Source: Streptomyces griseoaurantiacus (GTDB taxonomy: Bacteria; Actinomycetota; Actinomycetes; Streptomycetales; Streptomycetaceae). Taken from it: 64,000 bases of DNA. Of this stretch, positions 39,365 to 47,096 are shown piece by piece (position 1 is the first letter of the stretch; each line of letters starts with the position of its first letter). Made by a program: the position numbers and the translations under genes. The stretch covers positions 94,731-158,730 of the forward strand of contig BNBP01000005.1 in the NCBI GenBank assembly GCA_014656015.1, given 5' to 3'. The notes beneath the pieces were generated by a model, which was given only the letters and a program-made list of their open reading frames with translations, did not search any database and was not told the origin of the DNA.

Positions 39365-39415
39365 CGACGGGTGGTCAGTCGGTGGTGAGATGGGCGACGG
39401 GTGGTCAGTCGGTGG
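39365..39415 (+). repeat. 21-bp direct repeat overlapping a stop codon
   Basis: CGACGGGTGGTCAGTCGGTGG at 39365-39385 and 39395-39415, a 30-base period. The second copy contains the minus-strand stop (39405-39407) of the lyase gene, so the gene end has been duplicated into the intergenic gap. Confidence 0.75.
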
Positions 39416-40814
39416 CGAGGCGGGCGAGGGGGGTCGGCGGTTCGGGGAGCGGTGCGGTGTGGGTGTGCCAGAGGCGGGCGGTGGTCTCGGCGGTCCGGTG
39501 CGCCTGCCCGAGGTAGTCCTCCGGCTGGGTGCGAAGGCCGGGCAGGAGCGTGTCGAGGTGGTGTTCGGTCAGGACGTCGCGCAGGGTCCGCGTGAGGTGT
39601 GTGCCGGTGGTACGGGTACGGTTCGCGGCCTCGTGGACCAGGTCGTGGGCGCGTTCCCGCCCGACGGGCCCGGCCAGCGTGATCATGTGGGATTCCGCCA
39701 TGACGAGGCCGCCGTCGCTGTCGAGATTGGCGCGCATGCGGCGGGCGTCGACCCGGAGCCCGCGCAGGAGGACGATCGTCTCCGTGAGGGCCGTTCCGGC
39801 GGACACGGCGAGTTCGGGCAGGACGCGCCATTCGGTGTGCCATTCGCCGGCGGCTCGCTCATGGCCCGCTTCCTGGGCGCGGAGCAGTGCGGAGGTGAGG
39901 GCGCCGGTGGTGCCGCTCAGCCCGATGATGCTTTCGGAGGTGATCGGGTTGACCTTCTGCGGCATGGTCGAGGAGGCGCCGCGGTGGTCGCTGTAGGGCT
40001 CGAACACCTCGGCGATCTCGGTCCGGGAGAGATCGACGATGTTGCGGGCCAGGCGCGCGCAGGTCGCGGTGAGCAAGGAGCACAGCCAGCCGAACTCGGC
40101 GACTCCGTCGCGGGCCACGTGCCAGGGGGTCGCGGTGTCGCGCAGGCCGAGCAGACGGGCCATGCCGCTTCTGACGGCTGCCGCGTGGGGGCCGAACGCG
40201 GCCGCGGTGCCACCGGCTCCGGACAGGGAGATCACGCCGATGCGCGGTGCGGCCTCGGCCAGGCGCTGCCGGTGGCGGGCGAACTGGGCAAGGAGGGTGG
40301 CCAGGGTGGCCCCGAACGTCGTGGGGACGGCCTGTTGGCCGTGGGTGCGGGCCGCCATCACGGTGGAGGCGTGCTCGGTGACACGGTCGGCGAGGACATC
40401 ACCGAGTTCGGCGATCCGGCGTTCGAGCGCGGCCAGGGAGCGGACCATCTGCAGGGCGAGACCGGTGTCCATGATGTCCTGCGTGGTGGCGCCGTAGTGC
40501 ACCCGGCCGTCGGGTCCCGGCGGGAGCCGGCGGCTGATCTGCCGGACCAGGCCCAGGACGGGGTAGCCGACGGTGCGGGCAGTGCGCCACAGCTCCTCGC
40601 GGTCGATGTGGTGCGACTGTGCCGCGTCGCGGATGGCGTCCGCCTCCGCACGGGTGAGCACTCCGGCTTCGGCCTGGGCCCGGGCGAGGGCGCGTTCGGC
40701 GGCGAGCCAGCCGTCGAGGGCCGCGTCCTCGCCGAAGAGGGCGCACTGTTCGGGGTCCTTCGCGAGTCGGCCGGTCAGGGAGAAGGGTTCCGACGGCGGG
40801 ACAGGCGCGTTCAT
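39405..40814 (-). CDS. Lyase of the fumarase/adenylosuccinate-lyase superfamily (PcaB-like)
   Basis: A 469-residue helical enzyme. Superfamily signature SSTMPQKVNPITSE (about residue 280) contains the flexible catalytic loop; THGQQAVPTTFGATLATLL and VHYGATTQDIMDTGLAL are the other conserved blocks. Closest resemblance is to 3-carboxy-cis,cis-muconate cycloisomerase. No other beta-ketoadipate genes are present, so the true substrate is open. ATG 40814 overlaps the stop of the aldehyde dehydrogenase gene (ATGA), so the two are translationally coupled and probably consecutive steps of one catabolic route. Confidence 0.85.
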   Translation of the reverse strand: MNAPVPPSEPFSLTGRLAKDPEQCALFGEDAALDGWLAAERALARAQAEAGVLTRAEADAIRDAAQSHHIDREELWRTARTVGYPVLGLVRQISRRLPPGPDGRVHYGATTQDIMDTGLALQMVRSLAALERRIAELGDVLADRVTEHASTVMAARTHGQQAVPTTFGATLATLLAQFARHRQRLAEAAPRIGVISLSGAGGTAAAFGPHAAAVRSGMARLLGLRDTATPWHVARDGVAEFGWLCSLLTATCARLARNIVDLSRTEIAEVFEPYSDHRGASSTMPQKVNPITSESIIGLSGTTGALTSALLRAQEAGHERAAGEWHTEWRVLPELAVSAGTALTETIVLLRGLRVDARRMRANLDSDGGLVMAESHMITLAGPVGRERAHDLVHEAANRTRTTGTHLTRTLRDVLTEHHLDTLLPGLRTQPEDYLGQAHRTAETTARLWHTHTAPLPEPPTPLARLATD

Positions 40815-42316
40815 GACGGGTCCTGGGGGTCGCGGGTACCGGCGTCTGCGGGAGTGTCGATGGCGACGTACTTCTGCTCCAGGTATTCGTCGATGCCGGA
40901 GTTGCCGCCCTCGCGGCCGGCCCCCGAATGCTTGATGCCGCCGAAGGGCGCCCCGGGGTCGGAGACGTAGCCGCGGTTGAGGCCGACCATTCCGCTCTCG
41001 ATCCCTTCGCTCATCCGCAGCGCTCGGCCGAGGTCGCGGGTGTAGAGGTAGGCGACCAGGCCGAACTCGGTGGCGTTGGCCAGCGCGAGTGCCTCCTCGT
41101 CGCCGGTGAAGGTCCGGATGGCGGCGACGGGGCCGAAGATCTCCTCGCGGCTGATACGGGCGCCGTCGGGGATGTCGGTGAGCACCGTGGGCGGATAGAA
41201 GTAGCCGGGCAGGTCGGGAGTGCTGCCGCCGGTGTGCAGCCGCGCGCCGCCGGCGACGGTCTCCTCCACCAGCCGGGCGACACGGTCGCGCTGGGTGCGG
41301 TCGATCAGCGGGCCGAGGTCGGTACTGGGTTCCGTTCCGTCGCCGAGGGTCAGGCCGCGCATCCGGTCCACGAGACGCTCGGTGAATTCCCGCGCCACAT
41401 CGGCATGAACGAGGAAGCGGTTGGCCGCGATGCACGCTTCGCCGATGTTGCGCAGCTTCGCGGTCATGGCGCCGTCCACCGCCGCTTCCACATCGGCGTC
41501 GGCGCACACGATGAACGGGGCGTTGCCGCCCAGCTCCATCGAGGTGCGCAAGACGTTGGCGGACGCCTGGGCCAACAGCAGCCGGCCGACCGCGGTGGAG
41601 CCGGTGAAGGAGATCTTGCGCAGCCGCGAATCCTTCATCAGTGCCTCGGAGACCGCGGCGGCGTCGGTGGTGGGAACGAGGTTCAGGACGCCGGCGGGCA
41701 GACCGGCCTCGATCAGGACCGCGGCCAGTGCGATGCTGGTGAGCGGGGTCTGCGGGGCGGGCTTGAGGACCATCGTGCAGCCGGCGGCCACCGCGGGGGC
41801 GATCTTGCGGGCCGGCATCGCCAGAGGCGCGTTCCAGGGCGTGATCAGCAGGCACGGTCCGACGGGCTGGCGCATGACCAGGACCCGCGCCGTGGCGTCC
41901 TCGTTGACTTTCCAGGTCCCGTCGACACGGACGGCCTCCTCGGCGAACCAGCGCAGATATCCGGCCGCGTAGTCGACTTCCGCACGGGCCTCGGCGAGGG
42001 ACTTGCCCATCTCCAGGGTGATGAGCCCCGCGAAGTCCTCACGGCGCTCCAGAAGCAGGTCGTGGGTGCGGCGCAGGATGCGGCTGCGTCGTCCCGGCGA
42101 GGTCGCGGCCCACCGCGACTGCGCTCCGGCAGCCGCGCCGAGGGCGTCGAGTGCGTCCGTGGTGCCGGCATCGGCGACCCGGGCCACCGGTTCGCCCGTC
42201 GCGGGGTTCTCCACGGGGAACGTGGCGCCGCCGGTCGCGGGCAGCCACCTTCCGCCGATCAACAACCCCTGCGGCAGGGCATCGACGTCGAAGGGGCGTG
42301 GCGTGTGGTCCGTCAT
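40811..42316 (-). CDS. NAD(P)-dependent aldehyde dehydrogenase, succinate-semialdehyde type
   Basis: A 501-residue ALDH. Key residues: LITPWNAPLAMPARKIAPAV, Lys in MVLKPAPQTP (cofactor), SFTGSTAVGR (Rossmann loop), general-base Glu in SMELGGNAPFIV and the nucleophilic Cys in NIGEACIAANRFLVH, with the Arg after Asn typical of GabD. It oxidises succinate semialdehyde or a similar aldehyde. Coupled to the downstream lyase. Upstream lies a 258-base gap filled with two short tandem arrays. The nearest candidate controller is the MmyB-type regulator at 43480. Confidence 0.9.
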   Translation of the reverse strand: MTDHTPRPFDVDALPQGLLIGGRWLPATGGATFPVENPATGEPVARVADAGTTDALDALGAAAGAQSRWAATSPGRRSRILRRTHDLLLERREDFAGLITLEMGKSLAEARAEVDYAAGYLRWFAEEAVRVDGTWKVNEDATARVLVMRQPVGPCLLITPWNAPLAMPARKIAPAVAAGCTMVLKPAPQTPLTSIALAAVLIEAGLPAGVLNLVPTTDAAAVSEALMKDSRLRKISFTGSTAVGRLLLAQASANVLRTSMELGGNAPFIVCADADVEAAVDGAMTAKLRNIGEACIAANRFLVHADVAREFTERLVDRMRGLTLGDGTEPSTDLGPLIDRTQRDRVARLVEETVAGGARLHTGGSTPDLPGYFYPPTVLTDIPDGARISREEIFGPVAAIRTFTGDEEALALANATEFGLVAYLYTRDLGRALRMSEGIESGMVGLNRGYVSDPGAPFGGIKHSGAGREGGNSGIDEYLEQKYVAIDTPADAGTRDPQDPS

Positions 42317-42347
42317 GGTGGTTACTCACCCGTCGTCGAAGGAGGGA

Positions 42348-42410
42348 GGCATGCCGGGGGAGGTGGGGCATGCCGAAGGAGGGGGCATGCCGGGGGTGGT
42401 GGGGCATGCC
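42348..42410 (+). repeat. Array of four GGCATGCC palindromes
   Basis: GGCATGCC at 42348, 42367, 42384 and 42403, spaced 17-19 bases, each followed by GGGGGAGGT or GAAGGAGG-like sequence. They lie 32-95 bases upstream of the aldehyde dehydrogenase start. Confidence 0.75.
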
Positions 42411-42431
42411 GGGGGAGGCGCGTCGAAGGAG

Positions 42432-42515
42432 GAGAGCGGGAGGTGCCGCCCGGAGAGCAGGAGGTGCCGCCCGGAGAACGGGAGGTGCCGCCCGTGGGGC
42501 AGGAGGTGCCCCCCG
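42432..42515 (+). repeat. 21-bp tandem repeat, four units
   Basis: Units begin at 42432, 42453, 42474 and 42495 around the core GGGAGGTGCCGCCCG; the last is degenerate. They fill the rest of the gap between the DJ-1 gene stop and the aldehyde dehydrogenase start. Confidence 0.8.
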
Positions 42516-42573
42516 GGCCGCCGCTACCCGGAGGGGTGTGCGGCGGCGGCCCGGGGCGAGAGGGCGGGGTGGG

Positions 42574-43272
42574 TCAGCCCGCTGCCAGCGCGGTGTTGAT
42601 GGCTTCGGCCATCGGGGCACTGGAAGCCGGGTTCTGGCCGGTGAAGAGGTTGGCGTCCTGGACGGTGAAGGCCTGGTAGGGGTCGCCCTGCTCGTGCCGG
42701 GCGCCCCTCTCGCGCAGGCGGCTCGCCAGCAGCCACGGAGCGTTGTCGGCGGTGCCGAACATGCGCTCCTCCTCGTCGGTGAACGCGGCCATCCGCCGGC
42801 CGGCGAAGATCCACTCGCCCTGCTCGTCAACCGCGGACAGCAGTGCGGCCGGACCGTGGCAGACCGCGCCGACGATCTTCCCGGCGCGGTCGGCCTCGAT
42901 CAGCAGTCGTCCCAGGTGCGCGTCCTGGAAGAGGTCGACCACGGGGCCGTGCCCGCCCGGCAGCACCACGGCGTCGTAGTCGGAGGCCGAGACCTCCTCC
43001 AGCTTCAGCAGCGGCCCGAAGTCGCTGAGCGCCTTCTGCGCGTGGGCCACGTGCCGGGCACAGTCCTCACCGGCGATCGCCGGGTCGGCGCTGTGCTGGT
43101 CCAGCGGCTGCAGCACACCCCCGGGGGACGCGAAGTCGACGGTGTGGCCGGCGCGGACGAACGCCTCGTGCGGCGCGGCGAGCTCCTCCGCCCAGTAGCC
43201 CGTGGGGTACTTCGAGCCGTCGGTGCGCTCCCACACGTCGGCTGCGGACATGACGATCAGAATGCGACTCAT
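42574..43272 (-). CDS. DJ-1/PfpI (Hsp31-like) glutamine-amidotransferase-fold protein
   Basis: A 232-residue protein. The nucleophile elbow GAVCHGPAALL carries the active Cys; YDAVVLPGGHGPVVDLFQD precedes it and the start RILIVMSAADVWERTDGSKYPTGYWAEELAAPHEAF is typical of the glyoxalase III/Hsp31 subgroup. The end FTVQDANLFTGQNPASSAPMAEAI is also conserved there. It likely acts as a glutathione-independent glyoxalase or chaperone under carbonyl stress. Start ATG 43272. Divergent from the MmyB-type regulator, which is probably its controller. Confidence 0.9.
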   Translation of the reverse strand: MSRILIVMSAADVWERTDGSKYPTGYWAEELAAPHEAFVRAGHTVDFASPGGVLQPLDQHSADPAIAGEDCARHVAHAQKALSDFGPLLKLEEVSASDYDAVVLPGGHGPVVDLFQDAHLGRLLIEADRAGKIVGAVCHGPAALLSAVDEQGEWIFAGRRMAAFTDEEERMFGTADNAPWLLASRLRERGARHEQGDPYQAFTVQDANLFTGQNPASSAPMAEAINTALAAG

Positions 43273-43420
43273 GACTTTTCCTCGGCTTCTCGTCGTCGGC
43301 CGGTCACTCGTGGGACCGGGCTCCCGGATCGGCTGATCCGTCGGCCCTTCCACTGTCGGCCGCCCCGGGCGCCCGAAGGCGGCCATCATCGGCCCTGGCC
43401 TTCCTGGCTCCGCGCTGCCT

Positions 43421-43435
43421 AGGACTGACAGTCCT
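43421..43435. promoter_or_regulatory. Operator-like palindrome AGGACT-GAC-AGTCCT
   Basis: A perfect 6-bp-arm palindrome 45 bases before the regulator start and 149 bases before the DJ-1 start. Probably the binding site of the adjacent MmyB-type regulator. Confidence 0.5.
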
Positions 43436-43479
43436 TGTTGAGACGGCCGTGGCCGCGGCGATTCGGCCACACTGGATCC

Positions 43480-44349
43480 ATGGCCTCCTCGAACCGCGAA
43501 CTCGCCGACTTCCTGCGACGGGCCCGGGCCCAGTGCGACCCGGCGCGCGCCGGACTGCCGCCGGACGCCCGCGTACGCCGCGTACCCGGTCTGCGACGCG
43601 AGGAGGTGGCGCGACTGGCCGGAGTCTCCGCCGACTACTACGCGCGCCTCGAACAGGGACGCAACATCACGCCCTCACCCGCGGTGGTCGAAGCGCTGGC
43701 CCAGGCACTGGAACTCGACGCCGCCGGCCGTGCCCACCTCAACGACCTCATCGGCGCCACCACCGCGGCTCCCCGACGCCGACGTCCGCCGACCGTCCCA
43801 CGCCTGCGCCCCGGCCTCCACCAACTGCTGGACTCGATGGAGGGGACCCCCGCCCTGGCCCTGGGACGCCGAGGGGACGTCCTGGGCGTCAACCGGCTGG
43901 CCAAGGCGCTGTTCACCGACTTCGACGCCATGCCGCCGGCCCGACGCAACTACACACGGTGGCTCCTCCTCGCTCCGGAGGCCCGCACCCTCTTCGTCGA
44001 CTGGGAGCTCCAGGCCCGCTCGGCCGTGGAGAACCTCCGCCTCGACGTCGGCCGTACCCCGGACGACCAGGCCACCCAGGACCTCGTCACCGAGCTGAGG
44101 GAGAAGAGCGGGGAGTTCGACCGCTGGTGGCAGCAGCACCGCGTCCACCAGCGCACTCACGGATCCAAGCGACTGCTCCACCCGCTCGTCGGCGAGCTCA
44201 CCGTGCAGTACGAGACCTTCACCCTCCCCGGGGACAGCGAAGCGGCCGTCTTCCTCTACAGCACCGAAGCGGGCTCCCCGTCCCGTCACGCACTCGACCT
44301 CCTCACCTCCTGGACGCTCACCCCCACCACTCCTCGCAGCGAGTCCTGA
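43480..44349 (+). CDS. XRE-family regulator with MmyB-like ligand-binding domain
   Basis: A 289-residue protein. The N-terminal helix-turn-helix includes GLRREEVARLAGVSADYYARLEQGRNITPSPAVVEALAQAL (about residues 38-78). From about residue 110 the MmyB-like PAS-fold domain follows: GLHQLLDSMEGTPALALGRRGDVLGVN, NYTRWLLLAPEARTLF and LLHPLVGELTVQYETF. The ligand is likely a lipid or hydrophobic molecule, by analogy. ATG 43480 sits 45 bases after a perfect palindrome. A second regulator of the same family lies at 46074, with about the same size. Confidence 0.92.
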   Translation: MASSNRELADFLRRARAQCDPARAGLPPDARVRRVPGLRREEVARLAGVSADYYARLEQGRNITPSPAVVEALAQALELDAAGRAHLNDLIGATTAAPRRRRPPTVPRLRPGLHQLLDSMEGTPALALGRRGDVLGVNRLAKALFTDFDAMPPARRNYTRWLLLAPEARTLFVDWELQARSAVENLRLDVGRTPDDQATQDLVTELREKSGEFDRWWQQHRVHQRTHGSKRLLHPLVGELTVQYETFTLPGDSEAAVFLYSTEAGSPSRHALDLLTSWTLTPTTPRSES

Positions 44350-44415
44350 ACTCCGCGTGCCCGGGTCACCCGGGGGTGTGCACTCCCGGTGGTGTGCTCA
44401 CGTGGTGGGGTGCGG

Positions 44416-45609
44416 TCAGTCGTCCCAGGAGGTTTCCTCGAAGGGGTCGGGGGCGGTGACCCAGCCCGCGTTGAGGACGAGCCGGGACGTGCGGTGCAGG
44501 GCGAGGAACCCGAAGGGGCGGTCGAAGCAGACGCTGATCTCGCGGGCCCGGTAGGGGTGGCGGGGGATGCCGCCGGCCTCCATGTCGAAGGCGGTGACGG
44601 CCGCGGAGCGGAAGCCGCGTGCGCCGAACGTCGCCGTCATCACCTGTGCGGCGGCCTGGACGGCAAGCGGTGCGGCGCTGATACCGGGGAAGTGCCCTTG
44701 CGAGGCGTCGGCCGCCGTGCGCAGGCCGAACAGGTCGGGACGGTCGAGCAGGTCGTGGCGGGCTTCGACGGTGAACGGCACGGTGGACACGTGGAGCGCG
44801 GGTTCGCCGTCGACACTGGGGACGTGGGTCACGGACAGCCCGGGGCCCGGAGTGCCGAGGGGGAGGCGGTCCCCGGGGACCACTGCCCGGCGGTTGTGGA
44901 GCACGCCCACGGCAGAGGGCAGTACCTGCCCCGGGGTTGCCTCGCGTGTGCCGAGGTACAGGTGGACGTCGACGCCGTGGGTGCCGACGACCTGGAGCTC
45001 GGTGAGGGGGCCGGCCGTCGTGTCGGCGACGCCGACCCGGTTCAGCAGACTGGTCGTTCGGTGCAGCCCGGCCAGGGTCCTGCCGTACCAGGGCCCTGTC
45101 TCGGCCTCCATTCCGCCCGGGGTGAAGGGCCGGATCCAGTCGGTGCGGAGGGTCAGGGCACTGGCGAGCACCAGCAGCGTCTCGCCGTTCACGGCGATCG
45201 GCATCCCGTCGATCTGCCCCTGGGTGCGCTCGGCCGCCCAGCTGTCGAGGCGTGACCGGTCGTCGGCGAGGTCGCCGGTGAGCCGCCCGTGCACGCCGGT
45301 GGGCAGTCGGTCCCGCCAGGCCGGTTCGACGGGCAGGGTGTCGCGGGTCCACAGTCCCAGGGCCGTGCTCAGGCCGCGCGTCGCCCCGAGTACGGAGAGC
45401 AGGTTCTGGGCCGTCGGCGCGGCGTCTTGCGCGGGGATGCCGAGTGCGTCCGAGAGTTCCCGCCGGGCGGGACCGGCGGCACCGTCGGCGAGAAGGCCGA
45501 GCAACGGCCACACCCCGGCAGGGGCGAGTACCGTGCCGTCCTCGGGCAGGGCCGCGGCCCACCGCGCGGTCAGCCCGTTGACGGCCCTGACCGTGTCGTG
45601 ACTGGCCAT
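44416..45609 (-). CDS. Serpin-family protein
   Basis: A 397-residue protein. It follows serpin order: NGLTARWAAALPEDGTVLAPAGVWPLLGLLADGA, a helix-F region (LDSWAAERTQGQIDGMP), LLVLASALTLRTDW (strand 3A, NALYFKG equivalent), LQVVGTHGVDVHLYLGTRE and, at the end, REISVCFDRPFGFLALHR plus LVLNAGWVTAPDPF (strand 5A and C terminus). The hinge, normally EEGTEAAAAT, reads as a poor match (SAAVTAF), and the reactive-centre loop is shorter, so inhibitory activity is uncertain. No signal peptide, so cytoplasmic. ATG 45609. Neighbour genes are two regulators. Confidence 0.85.
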   Translation of the reverse strand: MASHDTVRAVNGLTARWAAALPEDGTVLAPAGVWPLLGLLADGAAGPARRELSDALGIPAQDAAPTAQNLLSVLGATRGLSTALGLWTRDTLPVEPAWRDRLPTGVHGRLTGDLADDRSRLDSWAAERTQGQIDGMPIAVNGETLLVLASALTLRTDWIRPFTPGGMEAETGPWYGRTLAGLHRTTSLLNRVGVADTTAGPLTELQVVGTHGVDVHLYLGTREATPGQVLPSAVGVLHNRRAVVPGDRLPLGTPGPGLSVTHVPSVDGEPALHVSTVPFTVEARHDLLDRPDLFGLRTAADASQGHFPGISAAPLAVQAAAQVMTATFGARGFRSAAVTAFDMEAGGIPRHPYRAREISVCFDRPFGFLALHRTSRLVLNAGWVTAPDPFEETSWDD

Positions 45610-46073
45610 GCCCACCCCTCCGTCGCTTCCGGTCCTCGCGAAGGGTAGAGCCGGAGGCGCCCGACCGGCGAGCGGATTGGACGCCGTGGTCCTGCCCGTC
45701 GGCGGAGCGCGTCCGGGTCCTGACGGGCCGTGTCGCGGGACCGTTCGTCCGGGTGGAACTCCGGTGCAGGGCAGTGGCGTTCGTGCGGGCGCCGACGGCG
45801 GTGGGCGGTAGGGCACGGGAGGTCCGGGGGTTCGGCCCTGGCCCCGTCGTCGATCGCGGCCGCTCCGCCGCGCCGTTTCCCTGCTACCGGGCGGGGCCGG
45901 AATGGTGAGGGGGCCGGGTCGAGGGCGGAGGCCGGCCGCGCTCACGAGGTTCCTCATGGGCCGACGAGGTTCCTCGCGGTCCGCGGCGGGCCGGGTCCGC
46001 GTCCCGCCCCGTCCCGCCCCGTCCCGCGCCGGGCCGGGGCCGCGCGCCGTGAGTCGCGCGACCGGCGCCCCGC
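45610..46073. other. Gene-free region with short direct repeats
   Basis: A 464-base gap between the serpin start and the stop of the next minus-strand regulator. It has a duplicated ACGAGGTTCCTC (near 45937 and 45964) and a run of CGTCCCGCC units near 46000. No credible coding sequence on either strand. The serpin promoter should lie at its left end. Confidence 0.4.
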
Positions 46074-46931
46074 TCAGGTGTCCGTTCCGGCGCCCGTCAG
46101 TTCCTGGACGCCGACGACGTCCAGCAGGCGCAGCCGTTCGGCGGTCTCGCTGCCCTCGGCCGCGCTGAAGGCCATGATCCGCAGGTCGGTGCCGAGAGCG
46201 GCGAGGATGTCGCAGTCGAGGGTGAGTTCGCCGACGCTCGCATGCCGGACCGTCTTGGTGAGGGTCTCGTGGACGCCGACCACGCCGGAATCCCACAGCT
46301 TCGTGAAGTCGTCGCTCCGGGTGCGGAGTTCGGTGATCAGCGCGGCCAGTCCGGCGTCCTTCGGATAGCGGGCCGAGGCCGCGCGCAGGTCGGACACGAA
46401 GGCCGCGCGGTGGCCCGTCCTCCGGCTCACCGCCTCGGGGTATCCGGCGGGCGGCACCACGAAGGACCACCACACCGCGTTCCTCCCGAAGCCGCGCGCC
46501 GGGGGCGGGTCGCCGAACAGCGCCGCCCACAGCGGGTTCCACGTGATGAGGTTCCAGGCGGCGTCGTACACGCTCAGCGGCGTCCCGGACAGCCGGTCGA
46601 GCAGCCGCTGCACGCCCGCCGGGACATGGTCGGAGATCTGCCCGGCGCTCGGCGGTGCCTGACCGGCGAGCACGAAGAGGTGCTCGCGCTCCGCCGTCGA
46701 CAGCCGCAGCGCCCGGGTCAGCGCGGACAGGACCTGCGGGGAGGGGTTCGTCGATCTGCCCTGTTCGAGCCGCACGACGTAGTCGACGGACAGGCCGGCG
46801 AGCTGGGCCAGCTCCTCGCGCCGCAGGCCCGGCGCACGCCGGGCCCCGTCGTCCGGCAGGCCGACCTCGGCCGGTTGCGTGCGGTCCCGCCAGGCGTGCA
46901 GGGCCCGGCCGAGATCCGTGCTTCGGCTCAT
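46074..46931 (-). CDS. XRE-family regulator with MmyB-like ligand-binding domain
   Basis: A 285-residue paralogue of the regulator at 43480. HTH: GLRREELAQLAGLSVDYVVRLEQGRSTNPSPQVLSALTRAL. Ligand domain: GVQRLLDRLSGTPLSVYDAAWNLITWNPLWAALFGDPP and KTVRHASVGELTLDCDILAALGTDLRIMAFSA, matching MmyB. ATG 46931. Divergent from the aldo/keto reductase gene with 165 bases between, in which GGTACTG occurs twice; control of that reductase is the natural inference. Confidence 0.92.
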   Translation of the reverse strand: MSRSTDLGRALHAWRDRTQPAEVGLPDDGARRAPGLRREELAQLAGLSVDYVVRLEQGRSTNPSPQVLSALTRALRLSTAEREHLFVLAGQAPPSAGQISDHVPAGVQRLLDRLSGTPLSVYDAAWNLITWNPLWAALFGDPPPARGFGRNAVWWSFVVPPAGYPEAVSRRTGHRAAFVSDLRAASARYPKDAGLAALITELRTRSDDFTKLWDSGVVGVHETLTKTVRHASVGELTLDCDILAALGTDLRIMAFSAAEGSETAERLRLLDVVGVQELTGAGTDT

Positions 46932-47096
46932 TCCCCGAGTATCGCCGACCGGCCGCGTCCCGTCCTGGTACTGCGGGTCCACCGGCTGCGGGGGGTACTG
47001 GCCTGGTGCCCGCGGCTCCGTGGACGGTGGAGGTACCGGCCCAGGGCCGGTGACGGCGGGGACCCACCCGCCGCCCTGCGCCGAAGGAGCACGCTC

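Noticed and set aside
42348..42515. CRISPR-like repeat array
   Set aside because: Units are 17-21 bases with no unique spacers of CRISPR length and no cas genes nearby.
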